From: Siphonodentalium dalli | Taxonomy: Eukaryota; Mollusca; Scaphopoda; Gadilida; Siphonodentaliidae | Length of the DNA stretch: 64,000 nt | Assembly (NCBI GenBank): GCA_032622095.1 | Contig: CP136067.1 | Span: 96,646,707-96,710,706 of the forward strand | Reading direction: 5' to 3' | Translations under genes and position numbers: made by a program | The notes under the pieces: generated by a model | What the model was told of the DNA's origin: nothing | Seen by the model: only the letters and a program-made list of their open reading frames with translations | Databases searched by the model: none | In this document: positions 63,428 to 64,000 of the stretch, piece by piece | How the letters are laid out: every line of letters starts with the position of its first letter | Position numbering within the stretch: the stretch's first letter is position 1

Positions 63428-64000
63428 CAGTGTTCACGCTGGACCGAAAAATCTTCTGGCCAAAAAAGTGGCCAAATGAAATTTTTAGTGGCCAAATAAA
63501 ACAAATTGGCCAAATAATATTTTTTAAATATATAACTCCGACTCTATATCGCCTCGCTGACACCATGTTTGCCATCTAATCTAGTAATGGGCTGTGTTAG
63601 TTATCATTGCTATTTTCGCCAAAATAAAACAACAGTTCTGTTGCTTATTATCGTGAGGTGTTGAATACCTATTTTTGTATTAATAACCTTCATGGTGTGA
63701 AGCCCGGTTGTTAGAATACGGGAGGCAGTTTACGACACATTACGTAACTGACATGCCATCGCAGGTACATCGAATTATAGGACAATGCATTTATGTATTT
63801 CATCTTACAGACCGCCTAATCAACAAACTATGATATAACCAGTGTAGAGATTAAGGTCTTTGACAATTAGTAATCGCCTCTGCACAACCATCACCATTGA
63901 ATCAATGCTCCCCTTACAAAATAAATTTGGGTTGTCATCGTATGAAGTTTCAGAAGTACGAAACCCTGAGTGTCCAAAACCAGCGATATTTCATCGCCTC
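63428..64000. mobile_element. hAT-like element, left end only
   Basis: CAGTGTTCACGCTGGACCGA followed by repeated GGCCAAATRAAA motifs, parallel to the 32851-33478 element (CAGGGTTCGCGCTG, TTGCCAAAT). It continues out of the window, so its right end and target duplication cannot be seen. Confidence 0.6.

Overview
The window is AT-rich animal nuclear DNA: small exons with GT/AG introns, no operons, and dense short inverted-repeat transposons. Several interspersed repeats (TTTTAGCTCACCTGAGACGA followed by CGTCCGTCCG runs, AGCAGGGTTACCCGGCGTTG ending in ACAGACAGAC) are of the kind common in molluscs. A lophotrochozoan, probably a bivalve, is the best guess, made from recognition and not from a search.

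Two protein genes can be supported. (1) A TBC1D9-type Rab GTPase-activating protein lies on the minus strand. Twelve coding exons between 22323 and 511 splice in a consistent frame to 333 residues. They cover the N-terminus, the first GRAM domain and the start of the second. The TBC catalytic domain and the C-terminus lie beyond the left edge. (2) A two-exon, 115-residue CGYC glutaredoxin of the GLRX2 type lies on the plus strand (35391-35624 and 37083-37196). The genes are divergent, with about 13 kb between their starts.

Layout: 0-22.3 kb is TBC1D9 exons and introns full of miniature transposons. 22.3-27.4 kb is its upstream region, with an ETS-like motif and a 0.76-kb-spaced direct repeat. 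27.4-33.6 kb holds a hAT-like MITE and then a 5.9-kb foldback element with ~1.45-kb inverted arms, a decayed 2.4-kb core and a nested hAT-like element. 34-38.9 kb is the glutaredoxin locus. 39-64 kb has no gene I can support. It holds TTAA-, TA- and 8-bp-duplication MITE families, a 1.35-kb Mutator-like element with 101-bp terminal repeats, two large tandem or nested repeat blocks and scattered low-complexity tracts.

The most unusual signal is repeated partial tandem duplication of coding exons. TBC1D9 exon 12 has its acceptor and 5' end triplicated and its 3' half copied downstream. Exon 7 has a degenerate half copy upstream. The end of glutaredoxin exon 1 may have a short echo 0.55 kb downstream. 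A second theme is three MITE families that all begin TTAACCCTTT, two of which share an internal hairpin. No prokaryote-type system, CRISPR array or RNA gene was found.
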